This document shows positions 23,987-31,127 of a stretch of 37,282 bases of DNA, one piece after another. Position numbers and translations under genes: made by a program. The DNA is from Actinokineospora bangkokensis (GTDB lineage Bacteria; Actinomycetota; Actinomycetes; Mycobacteriales; Pseudonocardiaceae). The stretch spans positions 94,933-132,214 of the forward strand of contig NZ_MKQR01000005.1 of the NCBI RefSeq assembly GCF_001940455.1. The letters run 5' to 3'. Positions within the stretch are counted from its first letter, which is position 1; each line of letters starts with the position of its first letter. Under the pieces are notes generated by a model. It did not search any database. It saw only the letters and a program-made list of their open reading frames with translations, and was not told where the DNA came from.

Positions 23987-26062
23987 GTGACCAGTGACAC
24001 CTTCCTCCGCCTGCAAGCGCGCACCCAGCGCTTCACCCTGGGGACCCCACGAGGGTTCAGCACCGCCCCCGACGGCAGCCACGTCCTGTTCCTGCGCTCG
24101 GCCGGGGGTGAGGACCGCACGCACGCGCTGTGGGTGCAGGACCTGGCGACCGGTCAGGAGACCGCCCTGGCCGTGCCCGCCGACCTGCTGGCGGGGGGCG
24201 CCGAGGAGCTCTCGCCCGAGGAGCGGGCCCGCCGCGAGCGCTCGCGCAGCCAGGGCGCGGGCATCCTCGCCGCGGCCACCGACGCCGCCGCCCGCACCGC
24301 CGCGTTCACCCTGTCCGGTCGCCTGTTCACCGCCGACGCGCTCACCCGCGAGACCCGCGAGCTGCCCGCGACCACCCCGGTGATCGACCCCCGCCCCAAC
24401 CCCGCGGGCACCCACATCGCCTACGTCGCCGGCGGCGCCCTGCGCGTGATCGGCGTGGACGGCGCCGACGACCGCGCGCTGGCCGAGCCCGCCACCGCGG
24501 ACGAGGCGCACGGCCTGGCCGAGTTCATCGCGGCCGAGGAGATGCAGCGCTCCCGCGGCTACTGGTGGTCCCCCGAGGGCGATCGGCTCCTGGTCGCGCA
24601 CACCGACAACGCGCCGGTGCAGCGCTGGCACATCGCGGACCCGGCCAACCCGGCCGCCGAGCCCGCCACCGTCGCCTACCCGGCCGCGGGCACCCCGAAC
24701 GCGACGGTGCGCCTGGAGGTCATCGGCCTCGACGGTACCCGCACCCCGGTCGCCTGGGACAACAAGGCGTTCCCGTACCTGGTCACCGCGCACTGGTCGC
24801 GCCACGGCAAGCCGCTCATCGCCGTGCAGACCCGCGACCAGCGCACCGTCGAGGTGCACGCCGTCGACCCCGCCACCGGGGCCACCGAGCTGCTGCACAC
24901 CGACACCGACGACACCTGGATCGAGATCTTCCCCGGTGCCCCGGCCTGGACCCCCTCGGGCGAGCTGGTGCGCATCGCGGCGGCGGACGGCGCCAACCGC
25001 CTGTTCGTCGGGGACACCTGCGTCAGCGGCGACCTCCAGGTGCGCAGCGTCCTGCACGTCGGTGACGACGTGCTGTTCACCGCCTCCGCCGAGGACCCCA
25101 CCCAGGTCCACGTCTACACCTCGGGCCCGACCCGGGTGTCCACTGAGGACGGGGTGCACACCGCCGCCCGCGCGGGCGGGACCACCGTGCTGGTGTCGTC
25201 CTCGTTGGACTGGGACGGCCCGCGCGTCCGCGTGCTCCGGGACGGCGAGCAGGTCGGTGAGGTCGCCGTGCTGGCCACCACGCCCCCGATCCGCCCCAAC
25301 GTGCAGCTCCTGACCGTCGGTGAGCGCGACCTGCGCGTCGCCCTGCTCTACCCCTCCGACCACACCCCGGGCACCAAGCTCCCGGTGCTGCTCGACCCCT
25401 ACGGCGGCCCCCACGCCCAGCGCGTGCTGTCCACCCGCGGCGCGTTCCTGCACCCGCAGTGGCTCGCGGACCAGGGCTTCGCCGTCCTCGTCGCGGACGG
25501 CCGCGGCACCCCGGGCCGCGGCCCCGCCTGGGAGCGCGCCATCCACCACGACTTCGCAGGCGCCACCCTCGACGACCAGGTCGACGCCCTCACCGCGGTC
25601 GCCGCCGACCACCCCGACCTCGACCTCACCCGCGTCGCCATCCGCGGCTGGTCCTACGGCGGCTACCTCTCCGCCCTGGCCGTCCTGCGCCGCCCCGACA
25701 CCTTCCACGCCGCCATCTCCGGCGCCCCCGTCACCGACTGGCGCCTCTACGACACCCACTACACCGAGCGCTACCTGGGCCACCCCACCGACCACCCGGA
25801 CGTCTACGACCGCAACTCACTCATCGACGACGCCCCCACCCTCACCCGCCCCCTGCTCCTCCTCCACGGCCTCGCCGACGACAACGTGGTCGTCGCCCAC
25901 TCCCTCCGCCTCTCCACCGCCCTCGTCGCAGCAGGCCGCCCCCACACCCTCCTCCCCCTCCCCGGCGTCACCCACATGACCCCGCAGGAGGACGACGTGG
26001 CGGAGAACTTCATGCTCCTCCAACTCCGCTGGCTCCGCGAAGCCCTCCGAACCCCCGAGTAA
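23987..26062 (+). CDS. S9 family peptidase, dipeptidyl-peptidase IV-like
   Basis: A 691-residue serine peptidase. The N-terminal beta-propeller (about 20-440) includes 'EFIAAEEMQRSRGYWWSP', resembling the double-glutamate motif that binds the substrate amino terminus in DPP IV. The C-terminal alpha/beta-hydrolase domain carries 'GWSYGGYLSA' with Ser556, 'LHGLADDNVV' with Asp631 and 'VTHMTPQ' with His663. It should remove dipeptides from peptide N-termini, preferring proline or alanine in the second place. No signal peptide is seen, so it is probably cytoplasmic. The start is GTG 23987 with a -10 element 6 nt upstream. It is divergent from the membrane protease gene and appears to be a single-gene unit. 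Confidence 0.9.
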   Translation: MTSDTFLRLQARTQRFTLGTPRGFSTAPDGSHVLFLRSAGGEDRTHALWVQDLATGQETALAVPADLLAGGAEELSPEERARRERSRSQGAGILAAATDAAARTAAFTLSGRLFTADALTRETRELPATTPVIDPRPNPAGTHIAYVAGGALRVIGVDGADDRALAEPATADEAHGLAEFIAAEEMQRSRGYWWSPEGDRLLVAHTDNAPVQRWHIADPANPAAEPATVAYPAAGTPNATVRLEVIGLDGTRTPVAWDNKAFPYLVTAHWSRHGKPLIAVQTRDQRTVEVHAVDPATGATELLHTDTDDTWIEIFPGAPAWTPSGELVRIAAADGANRLFVGDTCVSGDLQVRSVLHVGDDVLFTASAEDPTQVHVYTSGPTRVSTEDGVHTAARAGGTTVLVSSSLDWDGPRVRVLRDGEQVGEVAVLATTPPIRPNVQLLTVGERDLRVALLYPSDHTPGTKLPVLLDPYGGPHAQRVLSTRGAFLHPQWLADQGFAVLVADGRGTPGRGPAWERAIHHDFAGATLDDQVDALTAVAADHPDLDLTRVAIRGWSYGGYLSALAVLRRPDTFHAAISGAPVTDWRLYDTHYTERYLGHPTDHPDVYDRNSLIDDAPTLTRPLLLLHGLADDNVVVAHSLRLSTALVAAGRPHTLLPLPGVTHMTPQEDDVAENFMLLQLRWLREALRTPE

Positions 26063-26399
26063 CCCCCGGAGCCCCCCTTTCTGTCCTCACCCCCCGCAAC
26101 AGCCACCACCCGAGCACCCAGCCCCCCACCCAACCCGCTCCCCAAAGAACGGGCGCACAACGAACCCGGCGGCCCGGCTACGGGGATGCCCGGGTGGGTG
26201 GTTGTGCTTGACAGGGGAAGGCGATCATGTGCTACCCACGGCCGGGGGGTGGGGCCGAAGGCCTCACCTTTTCCCCACCCCGAGCACATGATCGCCGCAG
26301 GGGCCCCTGTCAAGCGCAACCACCCACCCGGGCACGCCCCCAAAATCCCGCTTCTTTTGCTCTGTCTTCAACGACCTGCGCAACCACACCACCCCCGTC
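26063..26399. other. 337-bp intergenic region between convergent genes, dominated by a long inverted repeat
   Basis: No gene is visible on either strand. About half of it is the 159-bp near-palindrome at 26182-26340, preceded by a 17-bp block shared with the window's right end. The remaining parts are C-rich low-complexity sequence (26063-26160) and a T-rich stretch (26341-26399). Confidence 0.7.
26166..26340. repeat. Intergenic repeat, copy 1: 159-bp interrupted hairpin with leader block
   Basis: Leader block at 26166-26182 (16 of 17 bases equal to 37194-37210). Then nested arms: GGGG 26182-26185 with 26337-26340; TGCCCGGGTGGGTGGTTG 26187-26204 with 26317-26334; GCTTGACAGGGG 26206-26217 with 26304-26315; GGCGATCATGTGCT 26220-26233 with 26283-26296; and GGGGTGGGG 26246-26254 with 26273-26281. 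In total 57 bp pair. The segment GGCGATCATGTGCTACCCAC recurs at the window end. No open frame is present, so it is a REP- or MITE-like element, and by position it could also terminate both flanking genes. Confidence 0.8.
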
Positions 26400-27227
26400 T
26401 CACGCGCGCTCGTGATCCGACGCGATCCGGTTCATCAGGTTCACCGAATCGAGGCCGTCCAGCGCCGCCGCCGCGATGCTCGCCGCGATCGCGCCGAACC
26501 GCTCCACGTCCGCCGCCCCGTCGAGGAACCCCGACGACCCCTCGTGCTCGACGTACACCACCGGCGCGGCCTCGCGGAACCGCATCAGCGAGAACCGCCC
26601 CGGGTTGCGGTACCCGCCGTGCCGGAACGGCACCACCCGCACCGTCGTGCCCGGTTGCCGCGCCCGCGACACCAGCCACCGGATCTGCTCGGCCATCGCC
26701 GCCGACCCGCCGACCGGCCTGCGCAGCACCGCCTCGTCGAGGAACGCGGCGTAGTGCGGGGCGCTCAGCCGCGACAGCACGGCCTGCCGCCGGGCCTGCG
26801 CGCGCACCCGCTCGTCCAGCGCGACGCCGAGGTCGCCGCCGTGGGTGTGCACCGCCCTGGTGTAGGCGGCGGTCTGGAGCAGCCCCGGCACGGCGTGCGG
26901 CGCGAAGTCCACGATGGACAGCGCGGTGGCCTCGAACCGGGCCAGCGGCGGCGGGTCGGGGGCGAGGCCGAGCCAGCCGGGGGCGGGGCGGGCGCCCGCG
27001 AGGTCGAGCACCAGCTTCCGGTCGGCCTCGCCCGCCCGGTAGACCGCGAGCATGCCGCCGAGCTCCTCGGCGGAGGCCTCGCGCTTGGCGTTCTCGGTGC
27101 GGTTGAGGCTGGCCGAGGAGATGCCGAGCCTGCGCGCCGCGCCCCGGGTGGTCAGCCCGGCGCGCACGCGCAGCTCGACCAGCTCGCCCGCCAGCGCGCG
27201 GGTGCGCGCGGGGAGTCGATCGCTCAT
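26400..27227 (-). CDS. Helix-turn-helix regulator with DUF5753 domain
   Basis: A 275-residue protein with an XRE-type helix-turn-helix (about residues 12-65: 'LRVRAGLTTRGAARRLGIS', 'NRTENAKREAS') and a C-terminal DUF5753 region (about 85-270) with 'PGLLQTAAYTRAV', 'RRQAVLSR' and 'VVPFRHGGY'. Such proteins are abundant in actinomycetes and often pair with a small DUF397 partner; none is found here. Start ATG 27227 has no ribosome binding site but an excellent promoter: TTGCCG, 17 bp, CATTGT, 6 bp, ATG. A direct repeat TTGTGGCC with 10-bp period overlaps the -10 element and could be its own operator. Target genes are unknown. Confidence 0.82.
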   Translation of the reverse strand: MSDRLPARTRALAGELVELRVRAGLTTRGAARRLGISSASLNRTENAKREASAEELGGMLAVYRAGEADRKLVLDLAGARPAPGWLGLAPDPPPLARFEATALSIVDFAPHAVPGLLQTAAYTRAVHTHGGDLGVALDERVRAQARRQAVLSRLSAPHYAAFLDEAVLRRPVGGSAAMAEQIRWLVSRARQPGTTVRVVPFRHGGYRNPGRFSLMRFREAAPVVYVEHEGSSGFLDGAADVERFGAIAASIAAAALDGLDSVNLMNRIASDHERA

Positions 27228-27262
27228 GCGGCCACAATGGGCCACAAAGGCGCGTTCGGCAA
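27228..27262 (-). promoter_or_regulatory. Leaderless promoter with overlapping direct repeat for the DUF5753 regulator
   Basis: On the minus strand: -35 TTGCCG (27257-27262), 17-bp spacer, -10 CATTGT (27234-27239), then 6 nt to the ATG. GGCCACAA (plus-strand reading) occurs at 27230-27237 and 27240-27247, exactly one helical turn apart and covering the -10, as an autorepressor site would. Confidence 0.6.
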
Positions 27263-27323
27263 CCGCGCCGATCGGGGGAACCGTTGCAGGGCTTGAACTC
27301 CGGCCTTGCCGGGGTGGGAAGGA

Positions 27324-28277
27324 TCAGGCGCCGGGGGCGAGCGCGCGCACGAGCGCGGCGGGGTCCTCGCCGGTGGGCAGCACCGCGATCACCGGGGTGT
27401 CCATCCCGTTGTCGGCGTAGGCCTGGACCTTCTCCCGGCACCGCGCGGGGGAGCCGTGCACGATCAGCTCGTCCACCACGTCGTCCGGGATGGCGGCGTT
27501 GGCGCCCTTGCGGTCGCCCGCCGCCCACAGCTCGTGCATCGGCCGCAGCCGCTCGCCGCGCCCGAGCCAGTCGTGGAACGCCGCGTAGGCGCCGACGGTG
27601 AGGTAGCTGCTGATGAGCAGCCTGCCCAGGCCGCGCGCGGCGTCGGCGTCCTCGGTGGGGCAGACGAACACCCGGCCCACCAGCTCACCGCCGGTGCCCA
27701 GCTCCGAGCGCACCTGCGGGACGTCGGTGGCGGCCAGCCAGTTGGTGATGGCGCCGTCGGCCTCGCGCGCGGCCAGCCGCAGCATCCCGGGGCGCAGCGC
27801 GGCGAGCAGGATCTCCGGCGGGGCCGCGGGCGGGCGCTCCAGGCGGAACTTCGCCACCGAGAACGTGTCGTACTCGGCGGTGACCTTCTCCCCGGCCAGC
27901 GCCGAGCGCAGGAACCGCAGCGTGTCCCTGGTGCGCTTGAACGGCTCCTCGAACGGCACGGCGTTCCAGTCCGAGACGATGGTGGGCGAGGAGGTGCCGA
28001 TGCCCAGGGCGAACCGGCCCGGCGCCAGTTCGGCGATGGTGGCCGCGCTCATCGCCAGCAGGCCGGGGCCGCGGGTGTAGACGGGGGTGATCGCCGTGCC
28101 CAGGCGCAGGTCGGGCGCCCACTCGGCGGCGAGGGCGAGCGGGGTGAAGGCGTCGGTGCCCGCGGTCTCGGCCGACCAGGCGTCGGTGTAGCCCAGGTCG
28201 GGCAGCTCCTTGACCAGCTCGCGGTGCGCCTGCAGCGGCACCCCGGTCAACGGCAGCGTGATTCCCCACCGAGCCAT
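27324..28277 (-). CDS. LLM-class F420-dependent oxidoreductase
   Basis: A 317-residue luciferase-like monooxygenase-fold protein. It has the first barrel strand 'RWGITLPLTG', 'RLGTAITPVYTRGP' (about 65-78), 'GRFALGIGTSSPTIV' (about 92-106) and 'NWLAATDVPQV', typical of F420-dependent LLM enzymes in mycobacteria and relatives. Substrate is unknown. ATG 28277 is chosen because a strong AGGAGG site lies 5 nt upstream; an in-frame upstream start lacks one. It lies 53 bp after the folC-like gene on the same strand and could be co-transcribed, but a -10-like TAGGGT in the gap suggests a separate promoter. It is only distantly similar to the pyrimidine-operon oxidoreductase. Confidence 0.8.
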   Translation of the reverse strand: MARWGITLPLTGVPLQAHRELVKELPDLGYTDAWSAETAGTDAFTPLALAAEWAPDLRLGTAITPVYTRGPGLLAMSAATIAELAPGRFALGIGTSSPTIVSDWNAVPFEEPFKRTRDTLRFLRSALAGEKVTAEYDTFSVAKFRLERPPAAPPEILLAALRPGMLRLAAREADGAITNWLAATDVPQVRSELGTGGELVGRVFVCPTEDADAARGLGRLLISSYLTVGAYAAFHDWLGRGERLRPMHELWAAGDRKGANAAIPDDVVDELIVHGSPARCREKVQAYADNGMDTPVIAVLPTGEDPAALVRALAPGA

Positions 28278-28330
28278 GCGACCTCCTCGTCCGGACACGT
28301 CGCTGGCACCCTACCGCTAGGTAACATGCA

Positions 28331-29527
28331 TCACGCAACAAGCAGTGTCCGCACCTGGGCCACCAGGTGCAGCGACCCCGTCACCAGCTTCAGCGCCTCG
28401 GGACGCGCGCGCAGCACCGCCAGCGCCTCGACCAGGTCGCCCGCCACCTGCACCGACCCGAAGCCCAGTTCCCGTGCGCGCGCGGCCAACTCCGGCGCGG
28501 GTGTCGAGCGCCGCCACTGGTCCCCGGAGGCGCTGAAGCCCGGCACGACCAGGTGGGTCGTGAGCGGCAGCAGCGCCCGCAGCGCCGCGTCCACCTTCTC
28601 CTGCGGGGCTCGCAGCAGGTTGGCCAGCACCGCGCCGGGCCCCACCCCGCGCTCGGCCAGGCTCGCCCGCAGCGCGTCGATCTTCTGCGGGTTGTGCGCG
28701 CCGTCCAGCAGCACGCCCGCGCACTCCTCCAACCGCCCCGGCGGCGCGTCGCCCACCACGTCCGGGGGCTCGGCGCCCAGCACGCACCGCGCCGCCGCGC
28801 GCGCCAGCGCCCAGTTGCGGCGCTGGAACAGCGGCAGCGCGGCGGGCCCGCCCGGGTCGACCAGCTCGACCGCGGCGCCCACCGACCGGGCGTGCGCGAG
28901 CACCACCGACTCGGCCACCGGGTCCTGCCGCAGCAGCACCACCCGGTTGCCGGGGTGGATGATCCCCGCCTTCTGCGCCGCGATCTCCGGCAACGTCGAC
29001 CCCAGCACCTCGGTGTGGTCGAGGCCGATGTCGGAGATCGCGCACACCTTGTCGGCCCTGGTGGCGGTGTTGGTGCAGTCGAGCAGGCCGCCCACGCCCG
29101 TCTCCACCACCGCGACGTCGACCCCCAGTTCCGCGAACACCCAGAAGGCGAACGCGGTCAGCACCTCGAAGTAGGTCAGCTCGTGCTCGCCCACCAGGCC
29201 CAGGAACCGGTCCAGCAGCGCCACGAACTCCGCGTCCGGCAGCGGCCCGCCGTCGACCTGGACCCGCTCGGTGACCGAGGTGATGTGCGGGGACACGGTC
29301 AGGCCCGTCCGCAGCCCGGCGCCCGCCAGCGCGGCGCGGGCGAAGTAGGCGGTGGAGGTCTTGCCGGAGGTGCCCGCCACGTGCAGCACGCGCACCCGGT
29401 GCTGCGGGTCACCGAGGCCCGCGAGGAACGCGCGCAGCCGGTCGAGGGAGTACCCGGCGCGGAACCGCGCGCCGCGGGGGACGAACCGGTCGAGCGCGGC
29501 GACCGCCCCGTCGAGCGAGGTCAGCAT
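28331..29527 (-). CDS. Mur-ligase/FolC-like amide ligase
   Basis: A 398-residue ATP-dependent ligase of the FolC/Mur family. The overall layout is that of folylpolyglutamate synthase: N-terminal 'YSLDRLRAFLAGLGDP', P-loop 'HVAGTSGKTST' (Lys56), 'SPHITSVTERVQVDG' (about 79-93), 'VAVVETGVGGLLDCTN', 'IGLDHTEVLG', and the C-terminal-domain 'LLDGAHNPQKI'. FolC normally has GTNGKGS in the P-loop; this one reads GTSGKTS, closer to Mur ligases. It could thus be a true polyglutamate synthase or a ligase for a modified folate or other acid. It is divergent from the cyclohydrolase-FolD pair with 39 bp between starts. Start ATG 29527 follows GGGAGCC. Family sure, exact substrate not. Confidence 0.78.
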   Translation of the reverse strand: MLTSLDGAVAALDRFVPRGARFRAGYSLDRLRAFLAGLGDPQHRVRVLHVAGTSGKTSTAYFARAALAGAGLRTGLTVSPHITSVTERVQVDGGPLPDAEFVALLDRFLGLVGEHELTYFEVLTAFAFWVFAELGVDVAVVETGVGGLLDCTNTATRADKVCAISDIGLDHTEVLGSTLPEIAAQKAGIIHPGNRVVLLRQDPVAESVVLAHARSVGAAVELVDPGGPAALPLFQRRNWALARAAARCVLGAEPPDVVGDAPPGRLEECAGVLLDGAHNPQKIDALRASLAERGVGPGAVLANLLRAPQEKVDAALRALLPLTTHLVVPGFSASGDQWRRSTPAPELAARARELGFGSVQVAGDLVEALAVLRARPEALKLVTGSLHLVAQVRTLLVA

Positions 29528-29552
29528 CCCGGCTCCCGGTCAGGGGCCCCGT

Positions 29553-29566
29553 TACCATCTGGGGCC
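29553..29566 (+). promoter_or_regulatory. Leaderless-type -10 element for the cyclohydrolase-FolD pair
   Basis: TACCAT followed by CTGGGGCC and ATG, with no ribosome binding site. Spacing of 8 nt is slightly longer than at the other leaderless starts in the window. Confidence 0.4.
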
Positions 29567-30187
29567 ATGAAGGATTCGACGATCGGCTCCTGGCTCGCCG
29601 AACTCGGGGATCGTACCCCCACCCCGGGTGGTGGCGGTGCCGCCGCGCTGCTCGCCGCGACCGGGGCCGCGCTGGTCGGCATGGTCAGCGCGTACACCAC
29701 CGGCGGCAAGTGGGCCGACCGCGAGGACGCCATGCGCGCGGTCAAGGCCGAGGCCGACGAGCTGCGCGCCACCGCGCTGGACCTGGCCGCGGCGGACGCC
29801 GAGGCCTTCGCGACCGTGGGCATGGCCTACGGGCTGCCGCGCGAGTCCGACGAGGACAAGGCCGTGCGCCGCGAGGCGATCCAGTCCGCGCTGGTCGGCG
29901 CCGCGCAGCCGCCCGCCGAGGTGGGCAGGCTCGCCGCGCGGGTGGTGGAGCTGGCCGACGGGCTGGTCGAGCGGGGCAACCCCAACGTCGTCTCCGACGT
30001 GGCCGTGGCGGCCTCCAGCGCCGCCGCCGCGCTGGAGGCAGCCATCGTCAACATCGAGATCAACGCCGCCGCCATCAAGGACGAGGCCTACGTGGCGCAG
30101 CTGCGCGGGCAGGTCGAGGAGCTGACCGCGGCCATCGAGCGGGCCCGCGGTGTCGTCGCGCGCGTGCGGGAGGGCCTCCGTGGCTGA
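29567..30187 (+). CDS. fchA: Methenyltetrahydrofolate cyclohydrolase / cyclodeaminase family protein (FchA/FTCD-C type)
   Basis: A 206-residue all-helical protein of the cyclodeaminase/cyclohydrolase family. The hallmark 'TPTPGGGGAAALLAATGAALVGMV' region starts near residue 17, with the glycine run at 20-24; 'NVVSDVAVAASSAAAALEAA' (about 141-160) and 'NIEINAAAIKD' follow. Members hydrolyse 5,10-methenyl-THF to 10-formyl-THF (FchA) or remove ammonia from formimino-THF. No formiminotransferase domain or histidine-degradation gene is nearby. It overlaps the folD-like gene by 8 bp, and that FolD lacks its cyclohydrolase lysine. Inference: this protein supplies the missing cyclohydrolase step. ATG 29567 is preceded by TACCAT 8 nt upstream and no ribosome binding site. 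Confidence 0.85.
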   Translation: MKDSTIGSWLAELGDRTPTPGGGGAAALLAATGAALVGMVSAYTTGGKWADREDAMRAVKAEADELRATALDLAAADAEAFATVGMAYGLPRESDEDKAVRREAIQSALVGAAQPPAEVGRLAARVVELADGLVERGNPNVVSDVAVAASSAAAALEAAIVNIEINAAAIKDEAYVAQLRGQVEELTAAIERARGVVARVREGLRG

Positions 30188-31028
30188 CACCCTGAGCGGC
30201 AAGGCGCTGGCCGCCGAGATCCGCGCCGACGTCACCGAGCGCGCCGCCAAGCTCACCGCCGCGGGCACCACGCCGTCGCTGGCGATCGTCGTGGCCACCG
30301 ACGACGACGGCACGCTGTGGTACGTCCGCTCGATCGTCAAGGCCGCGGAGAAGGTCGGCGTCACCGCCACCATCCACACCGTCGAGCCGCCCACGGCCGA
30401 GGCGATCGGCGCCAAGCTCACCGACCTCGCCGCCGACGACTCGGTGCACGGCGTCATCCTCCAGACCCCGCTGCCCGAGGGCGTGTCGCTCACCGACCTG
30501 TCGCACCTGCTGCCCGCGGCCAAGGACATCGACGGCGCGAGCCCGGTCAGCGCGGGCAACCTCACCCTGGGCCTGCCCGCGTTCGCCCCCGCGACCGCGC
30601 AGGCGTGCATGGAACTGCTGGCGCACCACGGTGTCGAGCTGTCCGGCAAGCGCGCGGTGGTGCTCGGCCGCAGCGCGGTGGTCGGCAAGCCGGTGGCGCA
30701 GCTGCTGCTCCAGGCGAACGCCACGGTGACCATCGCCCACTCGCGCACCGCCGACCTGCCCGCCGTCGCCCGCACCGCCGAGGTGCTGGTGGTCGCCGTC
30801 GGCCGGGCCGACTTCGTCACCGACGAGCACGTCGCGCCGGGTGCGGTGGTGGTGGACGTGGGCACCAACACCGCGGCGGACGGCTCGCTGGTGGGCGATG
30901 TCGCCGCCGCCTCGGTGGAGCCGGTCGCGGGCGGTCTCACCCCGGTCCCCGGCGGCGTCGGCCCGGTGACCACGGCGCTGCTGCTGCGCCACGCGGTGTC
31001 CGCCGCCGAGGGCACCTTCGACCGCTGA
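30180..31028 (+). CDS. folD: FolD-like methylenetetrahydrofolate dehydrogenase lacking the cyclohydrolase lysine
   Basis: A 282-residue FolD homologue, normally bifunctional: NADP-dependent oxidation of methylene-THF, then hydrolysis of methenyl-THF. Seen: 'GVILQTPLP' (Gln95), 'KDIDGASPVSAG' (Asp118), 'VVLGRSAVVGKPVAQLLL' (nucleotide loop) and 'TPVPGGVGPVTTALLL'. In the active-site motif the family has Tyr-x-x-x-Lys; here it reads Y48-V-R-S-I52, so the lysine position is isoleucine (a lysine occurs two residues later, out of register). In human MTHFD1 the equivalent lysine is needed for cyclohydrolase activity. GTG 30180 has GGGAGG upstream and overlaps the cyclohydrolase gene. Likely a dehydrogenase-only FolD; another standard folD may exist elsewhere. 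Confidence 0.85.
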   Translation: MADTLSGKALAAEIRADVTERAAKLTAAGTTPSLAIVVATDDDGTLWYVRSIVKAAEKVGVTATIHTVEPPTAEAIGAKLTDLAADDSVHGVILQTPLPEGVSLTDLSHLLPAAKDIDGASPVSAGNLTLGLPAFAPATAQACMELLAHHGVELSGKRAVVLGRSAVVGKPVAQLLLQANATVTIAHSRTADLPAVARTAEVLVVAVGRADFVTDEHVAPGAVVVDVGTNTAADGSLVGDVAAASVEPVAGGLTPVPGGVGPVTTALLLRHAVSAAEGTFDR

Positions 31029-31053
31029 CCAGCGCGGACCGTGCAGTGCGCGG

Positions 31054-31078
31054 GATCACCACCACCCCGGAGGTGATC
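31054..31078. repeat. Inverted repeat after folD
   Basis: GATCACC (31054-31060) and GGTGATC (31072-31078) are perfect 7-bp arms with an 11-nt loop between folD and the siderophore operon. Could be a weak terminator or an operator for the downstream promoter. Confidence 0.35.
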
Positions 31079-31084
31079 GACTCG

Positions 31085-31109
31085 TAGAGTCGGTAAGGGT
31101 GCCCTCACC
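31085..31109 (+). promoter_or_regulatory. Candidate iron box over the siderophore operon promoter
   Basis: A -10-like TAGAGT (31085-31090) adjoins the near-palindrome GGTAAGGGTGCCCTCACC (31092-31109; arms match at 7 of 8 positions). It resembles IdeR/DmdR iron boxes (GGTTAGG half-sites; 12 of 19 bases match TTAGGTTAGGCTCACCTAA when aligned at 31089). The place, about 20 bp before the first siderophore gene, is right for iron repression. Confidence 0.5.
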
Positions 31110-31127
31110 CGACGACGAAGGGGTCCG

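Noticed and set aside
23858..25795. N-terminal extension of the trypsin-like protease through the S9 peptidase gene
   Set aside because: It is antisense to a well-supported peptidase; the protease starts naturally at ATG 23857 with a tail typical of the family.
26166..26340. Insertion sequence or phage attachment site
   Set aside because: No transposase or integrase frame and no clear target duplication at the ends; described as a repeat element only.
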